A DNA stretch of 6,367 nucleotides, taken from NCBI GenBank assembly GCA_018882825.1, contig VERC01000140.1, forward strand, positions 1 to 6,367. The letters are read 5' to 3'. The notes beneath the pieces are model-generated. The model was not told the DNA's origin and made no database searches. It saw only the letters and a list, made by a program, of their open reading frames with translations. Below, piece after piece: positions 1 through 5,196 of the stretch. Made by a program: the position numbers and the translations under genes. Position 1 is the first letter of the stretch. Each line of letters opens with the position of its first letter. The stretch comes from Acidimicrobiia bacterium (GTDB lineage: Bacteria > Actinomycetota > Acidimicrobiia > Acidimicrobiales > Acidimicrobilacustridaceae).

Positions 1-2
1 GG

Positions 3-704
3 CCACCCCCGGGTCCGATGGTGCTCGGTGAGGTGGCCGAGGTCGTCGCCGGATTCCGCGACGAGTTCTACGTCGTCGCCCGCCACATCGACGAGGCCGG
101 GATCGACGACCGCCGCCCGCGCCTCGTCACCTCGGGCTCGGTGGAACCCGGTCGGGTGTTGTGGGGTGAACGGCCGGCGCGCGTGAACGGTCGCTCGTTC
201 CGGTGTCCGGTGGTCGATGTCGAGGCCCTGGCCCGGTCGGTCGCCGACGATCCTGCCGGTCGACGTCTGCGCTCGCGACTCGAACGACGTACGTCCCCGA
301 AGGTCCTCGTCGCCACGCAGACGCGGATCATCGAGGCGGTGGCCGATCCCGAGGGCCGATTGTGGCCGTCGGTGCCCGTGGTGTCGGTGCTCCCGACCGA
401 CCCGGCCGTCGACGTGTGGGACGTGCTCGCCCTGCTCTCGTCACGGGAGGCGACACGATTCATGGCTCGCCGATCGCTGGGCACCGGATTGGCCACTGGC
501 ACCATGCGGGTCTCGGCGCGCGTGGTGCCCACGCTCCCGCTGCCCGGGGATCGTGCGTCGTGGCGAGCGGCAGCCGACGCGCTGCGGGACGGTGCGCTCG
601 TCGACGATCCGGCGGTGCTCGACGCGATGTCGAACGCGTTCGGTCAGGCGTCCGTGCGGCGCAACGGAAGGAGCCGACTGTCGGCCAGTGCCACCGTCCG
701 GTGA
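3..704 (+). CDS. C-terminal part of a probable N6-adenine DNA methyltransferase (5' partial)
   Basis: The frame is open through the left edge of the window, so this is the 3' end of a longer gene. The ATG at 18 is probably internal. The visible 233 residues contain no methyltransferase catalytic motif. They resemble the target-recognition end of Eco57I/TaqI-like or related N6-adenine methylases: AGFRDEFY near the start, KVLVATQTRIIEA near residues 100-112, a stretch reading SVPVVSVLPTDP, an LLSSREATRFM helix, and a closing pattern ending in LPLP. In that family this order (a strand ending in an aromatic or basic site, an 'LLSS' helix, then the 'LPLP' turn) forms the DNA-specificity domain. 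The role would be sequence-specific adenine methylation, solitary or part of a restriction system, but the catalytic half lies outside the window. The last 60 bp overlap the convergent DUF1330 gene, and the final basic tail looks like a non-conserved extension. The family call is from remembered patterns only. Confidence 0.6.
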   Translation, partial: PPPGPMVLGEVAEVVAGFRDEFYVVARHIDEAGIDDRRPRLVTSGSVEPGRVLWGERPARVNGRSFRCPVVDVEALARSVADDPAGRRLRSRLERRTSPKVLVATQTRIIEAVADPEGRLWPSVPVVSVLPTDPAVDVWDVLALLSSREATRFMARRSLGTGLATGTMRVSARVVPTLPLPGDRASWRAAADALRDGALVDDPAVLDAMSNAFGQASVRRNGRSRLSASATVR

Positions 705-1036
705 TGCTGCACGGCGCGGTACTCCGCACTCGTGATCATGTCGAGGAACGCAGCGCGACTCGGGTAGCGGATCAGCACGACCTCGTCCCAGTCCTCGTCG
801 GCCGGAGCGATGAGCGAGGGTGACATCTCGCCCATGAGCTCGATCGATCCTCCCCGAGCCAGCACCATGGGCACCACGGCGGCGCCGTACTCGGCGTAGG
901 CCTCCCGGCCGGTGCGGCCCGAGTCGTCGTCGGCGCGCTCGGCGTAGCGCAGCAGGTTGAGCATCACCACCGGACCGTCATCGACGGAACCGGCGAAGCG
1001 CTGGAGCTGTTCGGAGGAGGGTTCGATGGTGGCCAC
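644..1036 (-). CDS. DUF1330 family protein
   Basis: A 130-residue protein of the DUF1330 type, a small ferredoxin-like alpha/beta-barrel fold that usually dimerises and whose biochemical role is unknown. Family-like elements are GPVVMLNLLRYAE (residues 21-33), the EAYAEYGAAVVP helix (45-56), GGSIELMGE (62-70), DEVVLIRYPSRAAFLDMI (84-101) and a C-terminal part reading SAEYRAVQHHRTVALADSRLL (103-123). I chose the GTG at 1036 because homology begins just after it and because a TACGGT -10 box ends 6 bases upstream, the leaderless pattern seen elsewhere in this window. The frame stays open back to 1132, but that stretch crosses the repeats and looks non-coding. The stop lies 61 bp inside the convergent methyltransferase-like gene. 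It is divergent from metX. No substrate can be assigned. Confidence 0.8.
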   Translation of the reverse strand: MATIEPSSEQLQRFAGSVDDGPVVMLNLLRYAERADDDSGRTGREAYAEYGAAVVPMVLARGGSIELMGEMSPSLIAPADEDWDEVVLIRYPSRAAFLDMITSAEYRAVQHHRTVALADSRLLPLRRTDA

Positions 1037-1042
1037 CCCCGG

Positions 1043-1048
1043 ACCGTA
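1043..1048 (-). promoter_or_regulatory. -10 box of the DUF1330 gene (leaderless)
   Basis: On the minus strand TACGGT lies 6 bases before the GTG start at 1036 and there is no Shine-Dalgarno between them. Transcription would start at or next to the GTG, giving a leaderless mRNA. No good -35 box is visible at the expected distance. Confidence 0.5.
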
Positions 1049-1069
1049 GGCCGTCCGGTCGCCCGAGCG

Positions 1070-1113
1070 TCGACCCGACCTCGACCCGACCTCGACCCGA
1101 CGTTGACCCGAAC
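1070..1113. repeat. Four tandem copies of an 11-bp repeat
   Basis: The unit TCGACCCGACC is perfect at 1070-1080 and 1081-1091. It has one change at 1092-1102 (last base G) and degenerates to TTGACCCGAAC at 1103-1113. The array sits between the divergent DUF1330 and metX genes. A period of 11 bp places the units on nearly the same face of the helix. The last copy contains TTGACC, which can serve as the -35 box of metX. It could be a regulator-binding array or a simple slippage repeat. Confidence 0.85.
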
Positions 1114-1132
1114 GGTGGAGGGCTGGCAACAT
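1103..1132 (+). promoter_or_regulatory. Probable promoter of the metX operon
   Basis: TTGACC at 1103-1108 is a good -35 box. After 18 bp, CAACAT at 1127-1132 is a weak -10 box that keeps the important second-position A and last-position T. The predicted start of transcription, about 1138-1140, falls exactly at the 5' edge of the SAM-type aptamer, which supports the assignment. Confidence 0.5.
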
Positions 1133-1139
1133 GACGGCG

Positions 1140-1223
1140 ACATCACGAGCGGCCCGGTCTCACCGGGCTCGGCAACCTGGGGCGAACACCCAAGGTGCCC
1201 GCCCACCTCCACGGTGGGGATGC
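1140..1223 (+). ncRNA. Probable SAM riboswitch (SAM-I / SAM-I/IV superfamily) upstream of metX
   Basis: The leader has the core of the SAM-I-type aptamers, which bind S-adenosylmethionine and repress methionine genes. P1 would pair CATC 1141-1144 with GATG 1219-1222. P2 is a 7-bp stem (1152-1158 with 1162-1168) closed by a CTC loop. The conserved GGCAACC follows at 1171-1177. P3 pairs 1176-1181 with 1189-1195 and runs into the conserved AGGTGC (1193-1198). P4 is a 6-bp stem, CCCACC 1202-1207 with GGTGGG 1213-1218. The order and conserved bases match the family. P2 is short and lacks the kink-turn and the pseudoknot loop of standard SAM-I, so a SAM-I/IV-like variant is more likely. No U-rich terminator follows, which suggests translational control of metX. 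Not tested with a covariance model. Confidence 0.72.
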
Positions 1224-1224
1224 G

Positions 1225-1240
1225 GTCCCGGCGACGGGAC
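1225..1240 (+). promoter_or_regulatory. Hairpin with GCGA tetraloop in the metX leader
   Basis: GTCCCG (1225-1230) and CGGGAC (1235-1240) form a perfect 6-bp stem with a GNRA tetraloop (GCGA), directly after the aptamer. No T-run follows, so it is not a classic terminator. It may be part of the expression platform or an extra helix like those outside P1 in SAM-IV-type RNAs. Confidence 0.5.
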
Positions 1241-1253
1241 AACCAAGTCGTTC

Positions 1254-1259
1254 GAGGAG
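1254..1259 (+). promoter_or_regulatory. metX: Ribosome binding site of metX
   Basis: GAGGAG lies 8 bases before the ATG at 1268 and decides that start over the open frame that extends back to 1103. Its GGAG (1256-1259) is complementary to CTCC at 1207-1210 in P4 of the aptamer, so an alternative fold could hide it. That pairing is inferred. Confidence 0.7.
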
Positions 1260-1267
1260 CACCCGTC

Positions 1268-2467
1268 ATGACCGATCCGAGCCGTCGTGCGCCACTCAGC
1301 GCCGATGTCCTTCCCGCCAGCGGTGCCTGGCGACCGGGCGACGAGCCCGGACATCGGCGATTCCTGACCACTCCCACCGGTCGACCGTTCGCCCTGGAAG
1401 GAGGCGGCGTGCTGTCGTCGGTGACCGTCGCCTACGAGACGTGGGGCGAACTTTCGGCCGATGCCTCCAATGCAATCCTGCTGTGTCACGCGCTCACGGG
1501 CGACAGTCACGCTGCCGGATCGAGTGGTCACGGTCATCCGACCGAGGGCTGGTGGAACGGGCTGGTCGGACCGGGTCGGGCCTTCGACACCGACCGGTAC
1601 TTCGTCGTGTGTGCCAACGTCCTCGGTGGTTGTCAGGGTTCGACGGGACCGAGCTCGATCGATCCGGCGACCGGGCGTCCCTACGGTTCGGCGTTCCCGG
1701 TGGTCACCATCCGCGACATGGTGCGCTCCCAGGCACTCGTCGCCGATCACCTCGGCATCGCGAAGTGGCTCGCTGTCGCCGGTGGCTCCATGGGGGGCAT
1801 GCAGGTCCTGGAATGGGGCGTCATGTTCCCCGAGCGCGTGCGCTCGCTCATCCCCATCGCCACCACCCTGGCCGCCAGTGCGTGGCAGATCGGACTTTCG
1901 AGCGTGCAGCGAAGCACGATCGTGCTCGATCCCAAGTGGCGCGGCGGTGACTACTACGACGCTGCCGACGGCGACGGCCCTCACCTGGGTCTGGCCCTGG
2001 CGCGCCAGACCGCCCACATCACCTACCAGAGCGATCCCTCGTTCGAGCGCAAGTTCGGACGCAACGAGGAGGATCCGATGGACGAGGGGTTCACGCCGTG
2101 GCAGCGCTTCTCGGTCGAGAACTACCTCGACTACCAGGGAGCGAAACTCGTTCGACGCTTCGACGCCAACTCCTATCTCGTCATCAACCGGGCCATGGAC
2201 CTGCACGATGTCGGTCGCGGTCGTGGTGGGTTGGAACGCGCCGTTCGTCGGATCACCGCGCCGGTGCTGACCGCGTCGATCTCCTCCGACGTGCTCTATC
2301 CGCCTCATCAGCAGAAGTTGCTGCACGACATGGTGGCGGAGAACGGCGTGCGTGCTCGTCACGTGTTGGTGGAGTCACAGGCCGGACACGACGGGTTCCT
2401 GATCGAGGACGCGCAGATCGCGGCCGCGGTCGTACCCTTCCTCGACGAGATCGAGAGGCGACGATGA
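1268..2467 (+). CDS. metX: Homoserine O-acetyltransferase (MetX)
   Basis: A cytoplasmic alpha/beta-hydrolase-fold acyltransferase of 399 residues, normal for MetX. It transfers an acyl group, usually acetyl from acetyl-CoA, to the hydroxyl of homoserine, the committing step of methionine synthesis. Visible features in order: VTVAYETWGEL, the oxyanion-region motif LLCHALTGDSHAAG, GWWNGLVGPGRAFDT, FVVCANVLGGCQGSTGP, and the nucleophile elbow GGSMGGMQVLEW with Ser174. Asp341 sits in SSDVLYPPHQQ and His374 in AGHDGFL, completing the triad. Acetyl versus succinyl specificity in this family depends on a few active-site residues, so the acetyl donor is the default reading, not proven. The start at 1268 has a good RBS. 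The stop overlaps the next gene's ATG (ATGA), implying coupled translation. The SAM-type leader RNA suggests repression when SAM is abundant. Confidence 0.95.
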   Translation: MTDPSRRAPLSADVLPASGAWRPGDEPGHRRFLTTPTGRPFALEGGGVLSSVTVAYETWGELSADASNAILLCHALTGDSHAAGSSGHGHPTEGWWNGLVGPGRAFDTDRYFVVCANVLGGCQGSTGPSSIDPATGRPYGSAFPVVTIRDMVRSQALVADHLGIAKWLAVAGGSMGGMQVLEWGVMFPERVRSLIPIATTLAASAWQIGLSSVQRSTIVLDPKWRGGDYYDAADGDGPHLGLALARQTAHITYQSDPSFERKFGRNEEDPMDEGFTPWQRFSVENYLDYQGAKLVRRFDANSYLVINRAMDLHDVGRGRGGLERAVRRITAPVLTASISSDVLYPPHQQKLLHDMVAENGVRARHVLVESQAGHDGFLIEDAQIAAAVVPFLDEIERRR

Positions 2468-3657
2468 ACGATCCGACCGAGCCCGCGCCGTTGCACCCCG
2501 AGACCCGCGCCATACGCGCCGGTCGGGCCGACAACGACCGTGCACTGGCGCCGATCCTGTGGGCGTCCACCACCTTCGTGACGCCGACGGTGGAGGAGGG
2601 GCGGCGAATGGCCGTCGGCGTCGGCTCCACCCGCTTCTACAGCCGTTACGGCAACCCGACCGTCGCCGGGTTCGAGGATGCCATCGCCACGCTGGAGGGC
2701 GCCGAGTCGGCGCGGGCCTTCGCCTCCGGCATGGGGGCGATGACGGCCGTGGTGCTGGGCCTGTGCTCCACCGGTGATCACATCGTCGCCCAGCGTCAGC
2801 TCTACGCCGGCACCCAATTGCTGCTGCAGTCGGTGTGTCCCCGTTTCGGGATCGAGGTGACCTTCGTCGACGGCACCGAGCCGGGGGCCTTCGCCGCGGC
2901 CGTCCGCCCCGGTCGCACGACGATGATCGTGGCCGAGACGCCGGCCAATCCTCGTCTCGATCTCGTCGATCTCGACGAACTCGGCGCCATCGTGGGGCCC
3001 ATCACCGTGGTGGACTCCACCTTCGCCACACCGCTGGCGCAGCGGCCGCTCGAGTACGGCGTGGATCTGGTGGTGCACTCGGCCACCAAGGCCATCGCCG
3101 GCCACAACGACGCCACCATCGGTGTGGTGGCGGGCTCGGCCGACTACCTCGACTGGCTCTACTCCTTCGCCGTCATCCAGGGCGCCAACGCCTCGCCGTT
3201 CGACGCCATGAACGCGTTGCGCGGCCTGCGCACTCTCGCCGTACGACTGGAACGTCAGAGTGCCTCGGCTCAGCGGTTGGCCGAATTCCTCGAGGATCAT
3301 CCCAGGGTGACCGAGGTGCGCTATCCGGGTCTGTCCTCCCATCCCCAGTTCGAACTGGCCCGTCGTCAGATGGACCTGCCCGGCGGACTGCTCACCTTCG
3401 AGGTGGCACCGGGTGAGGCCGGCGCGCTCGAGGCCGGACGCGCCTTCGTCGAAGGTGTCGAACTGGCGCAACTCGCCACCTCGCTCGGTGGACCGGAGAC
3501 GCTGGTGACCCATCCGGCCTCGACCACCCATGCCAGCCTCACCCCCGAGGAACTGGCGGCGAACGGCATCACCCCGGCCACGGTGCGCGTCTCGGTGGGA
3601 CTCGAGCACGTCGACGACATCGTGCGTGATGTCGCTGCCGCGCTCGAACGCGTCTGA
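2464..3657 (+). CDS. PLP-dependent Cys/Met metabolism enzyme: O-acylhomoserine sulfhydrylase or cystathionine gamma-synthase
   Basis: A 397-residue fold-type I PLP enzyme of the Cys/Met metabolism family. Visible features: [10 protein letters not shown] near the N-terminus (phosphate contact from the partner subunit), [11 protein letters not shown] (PLP-phosphate loop), [21 protein letters not shown] (Asp holding the PLP nitrogen), [12 protein letters not shown] with the Schiff-base Lys209, and [17 protein letters not shown] near the C-terminus. It would replace the acyl group of O-acylhomoserine with sulfide, giving homocysteine, or with cysteine, giving cystathionine. The length fits MetZ or MetB better than the longer (about 430-residue) MetY enzymes. 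The GHND motif after the lysine resembles cystathionine gamma-synthases. Sequence alone does not settle the sulfur donor, so I give no symbol. The ATG overlaps the metX stop, with GAGAGG at 2453-2458 as RBS. The pair is an obvious operon. Confidence 0.9.
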   Translation: MNDPTEPAPLHPETRAIRAGRADNDRALAPILWASTTFVTPTVEEGRRMAVGVGSTRFYSRYGNPTVAGFEDAIATLEGAESARAFASGMGAMTAVVLGLCSTGDHIVAQRQLYAGTQLLLQSVCPRFGIEVTFVDGTEPGAFAAAVRPGRTTMIVAETPANPRLDLVDLDELGAIVGPITVVDSTFATPLAQRPLEYGVDLVVHSATKAIAGHNDATIGVVAGSADYLDWLYSFAVIQGANASPFDAMNALRGLRTLAVRLERQSASAQRLAEFLEDHPRVTEVRYPGLSSHPQFELARRQMDLPGGLLTFEVAPGEAGALEAGRAFVEGVELAQLATSLGGPETLVTHPASTTHASLTPEELAANGITPATVRVSVGLEHVDDIVRDVAAALERV

Positions 3658-3666
3658 CCCTCGCCC

Positions 3667-4449
3667 ATGCCCGAAATGCTCGAGGTCGAGTCGTACCGGC
3701 AGATCGCGTCACGGGCCCTCGGTCGCCGCATCGAGGCCGTGGAGGTCCGCGACCCGTGGTTCGTGAAGGGGGGCATCGACCCGGATGCGGTGGTCGCCGC
3801 ACTCCGACGTCGACGGTTCGTGGCCGATCGTCGGATCGGCAAGCTCCTGCTGCTCGACACCGACGACGGCTCGACGCTCGGCGTTCGGTTCGGCATGACC
3901 GGTGTGCTCGAACTCGACGGTGTCGACGGCATCGATGGTCTCGCCTACGGCAGCACCCGACGCGATCCGGCCTGGGAACGGTTCATCGTCCACTTCGACG
4001 GCGGTGGTTCGTTGCGCGTGCGCGACGCACGTCGACTCGGTGGGGTCGAACTCGACCCGGACGAGTCCAGACTCGGCCCCGATGCCACCACGGTCGACCG
4101 GACCACGCTCTCCGACGCGCTCTTCGGCTCGGCCGCTCCCGTCAAGGCCCGTCTGATGGACCAGTCCCGCATCGCCGGCCTCGGCAACCTCCTGACCGAT
4201 GACCTGCTGTGGCGGGCCCGGATCGATCCGACCCGCACCGCCGGCTCACTCGATGCCGGCGAGGTGCGGCGACTCCACTCCGCCATGCGCGCCACCCTGC
4301 GCGTGCTGGGTCGTCGGGGCGGCTCGCACACCGGGGACCTGCAGGACCAGCGGCACCGCGACGGCCATTGCCCCCGATGCGGGTCCCTGCTGCAGCGGCA
4401 GTCCGTGGGAGGACGCACCACCTACTGGTGTCCCGCCGAACAGATCTGA
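3667..4449 (+). CDS. Fpg/Nei-family DNA glycosylase with altered zinc finger
   Basis: A 260-residue DNA glycosylase/AP lyase of the Fpg/Nei family, which removes oxidised bases and cuts the strand in base-excision repair. The N-terminus MPEMLEVE keeps Pro2, the catalytic amine, and Glu3, which fixes the start. Most Fpg proteins read MPELPEVE. Lys59 in RRIGKLLLL matches the conserved DNA-contact lysine. RFGMTGVLEL follows, then the helix-two-turn-helix IAGLGNLLTDDLLWRARIDP (residues 169-188) with the conserved Asn. The C-terminal finger has Cys235 and Cys238 (HCPRC), a GGRTTYW hairpin with its Arg, and Cys255, but the usual fourth cysteine is Glu258 (CPAEQ). It begins 9 bases after the PLP-enzyme stop without a clear RBS, so it is probably translated from the same mRNA. 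Which oxidised base it prefers (8-oxoG or oxidised pyrimidines) cannot be told. Confidence 0.9.
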   Translation: MPEMLEVESYRQIASRALGRRIEAVEVRDPWFVKGGIDPDAVVAALRRRRFVADRRIGKLLLLDTDDGSTLGVRFGMTGVLELDGVDGIDGLAYGSTRRDPAWERFIVHFDGGGSLRVRDARRLGGVELDPDESRLGPDATTVDRTTLSDALFGSAAPVKARLMDQSRIAGLGNLLTDDLLWRARIDPTRTAGSLDAGEVRRLHSAMRATLRVLGRRGGSHTGDLQDQRHRDGHCPRCGSLLQRQSVGGRTTYWCPAEQI

Positions 4450-4463
4450 GCGGCGCATGCCGC
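4450..4463 (+). terminator. Small hairpin directly after the glycosylase stop
   Basis: GCGGC (4450-4454) and GCCGC (4459-4463) pair with a GCAT loop immediately after the TGA. A 10-bp palindrome, GGGCCGGCCC, follows. No T-run is present. This is a possible weak or factor-assisted end of the metX operon. Confidence 0.3.
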
Positions 4464-4498
4464 GCTGGGGCCGGCCCGTTGGCGCAGACGGCCCCGTC

Positions 4499-4504
4499 TA
4501 GGGT
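4499..4504 (+). promoter_or_regulatory. -10 box of the membrane-protein gene (leaderless)
   Basis: TAGGGT ends 7 bases before the GTG at 4512 and there is no Shine-Dalgarno between them. Transcription should start at the GTG itself. The same layout precedes the genes at 1036 (minus) and 6009. It gives the gene its own promoter independent of the met operon. Confidence 0.55.
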
Positions 4505-4511
4505 TCCCGGC

Positions 4512-5147
4512 GTGCCGTCCCGTTCCACCGCCGCCGTCGCACTGTTCGCTGCGGCGCTAGCGCTGCTGCTATTCGCGATAGGTGGCGGATGGGACTCGCC
4601 CGATGCATTGGCTCAGATTCCACCAACCACGGCTGTCCCTCCGACCACTCCCTCGCCTCCGACCACCGCCGCTCCGCCGACCACCGCCGCTCCGCCGACC
4701 ACCCTGACTCCAACCACTACATCTCCCACGACGACCGTTCCCGAGACGACGACGACCCAACGGGCACCGTCCACGACCCAGCGGTCCACGTCCACCACCT
4801 CGTCGAGCACCACCTCGACCTCGTCGACCACGACCACCACCATCGCCTCGGCGTTGGTGCCCCCGGGCTACAGCGATCCTGATTCGGGTGGATCCAGCTT
4901 CCTGACGACAGGACGCAAGATCGGTCTCGTGGTGACGATCCTGGTTCTGCTCGGCGTGTTCATGGGCGTGCTCAGCTACCTCTACTGGCGGGCAACACGT
5001 CCGGGTGCCGACGGTGGTGGCGGAGGCTCCGCTGGTCCGGGTGGCGAGGGTCCGTCGGCCGGGCCGGTCGGTCCTCTCGATCAGATGGTCGCCGATGCGC
5101 TTCGTCCCGGCCCGCAGGTGACGCTGGACGATCTCGGACTCAACTGA
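4512..5147 (+). CDS. Unrecognised secreted/anchored single-pass membrane protein with Pro/Thr-rich stalk
   Basis: I do not recognise a family for this 211-residue protein. Residues 1-34 form a Sec signal peptide: an Arg, a long Ala/Leu core, and a plausible cleavage site ALA-Q after residue 34. Residues 36 to about 115 are a low-complexity stalk of Pro-Thr-Thr, then Thr/Ser repeats, typical of wall-spanning or O-glycosylated linkers. A short PPGYSDPDSGGSS segment leads to a transmembrane helix at 137-159 (IGLVVTILVLLGVFMGVL onward), followed by the basic residues RATR. The tail is a Gly-rich linker ending in an acidic segment, PLDQMVADALRPGPQVTLDD. Topology should be stalk outside, tail inside. 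The GTG start is chosen because it follows the TAGGGT box and begins the signal peptide. The frame upstream is open but overlaps the glycosylase gene in another frame. Role unknown; a surface or cell-envelope function is inferred. Confidence 0.8.
   Translation: MPSRSTAAVALFAAALALLLFAIGGGWDSPDALAQIPPTTAVPPTTPSPPTTAAPPTTAAPPTTLTPTTTSPTTTVPETTTTQRAPSTTQRSTSTTSSSTTSTSSTTTTTIASALVPPGYSDPDSGGSSFLTTGRKIGLVVTILVLLGVFMGVLSYLYWRATRPGADGGGGGSAGPGGEGPSAGPVGPLDQMVADALRPGPQVTLDDLGLN
4661..4704. repeat. 18-bp tandem repeat inside the Pro/Thr stalk
   Basis: Two exact 18-bp copies (4661-4678 and 4679-4696) and the start of a third encode TTAAPP units of the stalk. Such in-frame repeats can change copy number by slippage without breaking the gene. 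Confidence 0.8.
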
Positions 5148-5148
5148 G

Positions 5149-5192
5149 CCGGCGTCGTCGCCTCGTCGCGACGGTCCATCCGACGACGCCGG
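5149..5192. terminator. Inverted repeat between convergent genes, likely two-way terminator
   Basis: A perfect 12-bp inverted repeat pairs 5149-5160 (CCGGCGTCGTCG) with 5181-5192. The 20-base loop holds a second palindrome, CGTCGCGACG (5164-5173). It starts 1 base after the membrane-protein stop and ends 4 bases before the tetR stop, so it can end transcripts from both sides. There is no T-run, as is common in high-GC actinobacteria. Confidence 0.7.
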
Positions 5193-5196
5193 GACG

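Noticed and set aside
1..1042. The sequence GGCCACCCCCGG occurs at 1-12 and again at 1031-1042.
   Set aside because: It is a short GC-rich match in coding and start-codon contexts. No flanking similarity suggests a real repeat or element boundary.
1103..1267. In-frame upstream extension of metX.
   Set aside because: It crosses the promoter and riboswitch, and the translated part does not look like MetX. The RBS at 1254 supports the ATG at 1268.
1131..1271. A 46-codon open frame from ATG 1131 whose TGA overlaps the metX ATG, like a leader peptide.
   Set aside because: It runs through the aptamer, has no RBS, an Arg/Pro-rich product, and starts upstream of the predicted transcription start. 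The overlap with metX is probably chance.
1160..2362. Long minus-strand open frame opposite metX (about 400 codons), and a similar one opposite the PLP enzyme at 2359-3609.
   Set aside because: These are shadows of high-GC coding sequence with no recognisable domain and biased composition (His/Gly/Arg).
4209..4511. Upstream extension of the membrane-protein frame into the glycosylase gene.
   Set aside because: It is Arg/Pro-rich shadow sequence. The signal peptide and the -10 box place the start at 4512.
4613..4843. Minus-strand frame encoding a Val/Gly-repeat protein opposite the Pro/Thr stalk.
   Set aside because: It is the reverse complement of the Thr/Pro repeat codons, with no start signals of its own.
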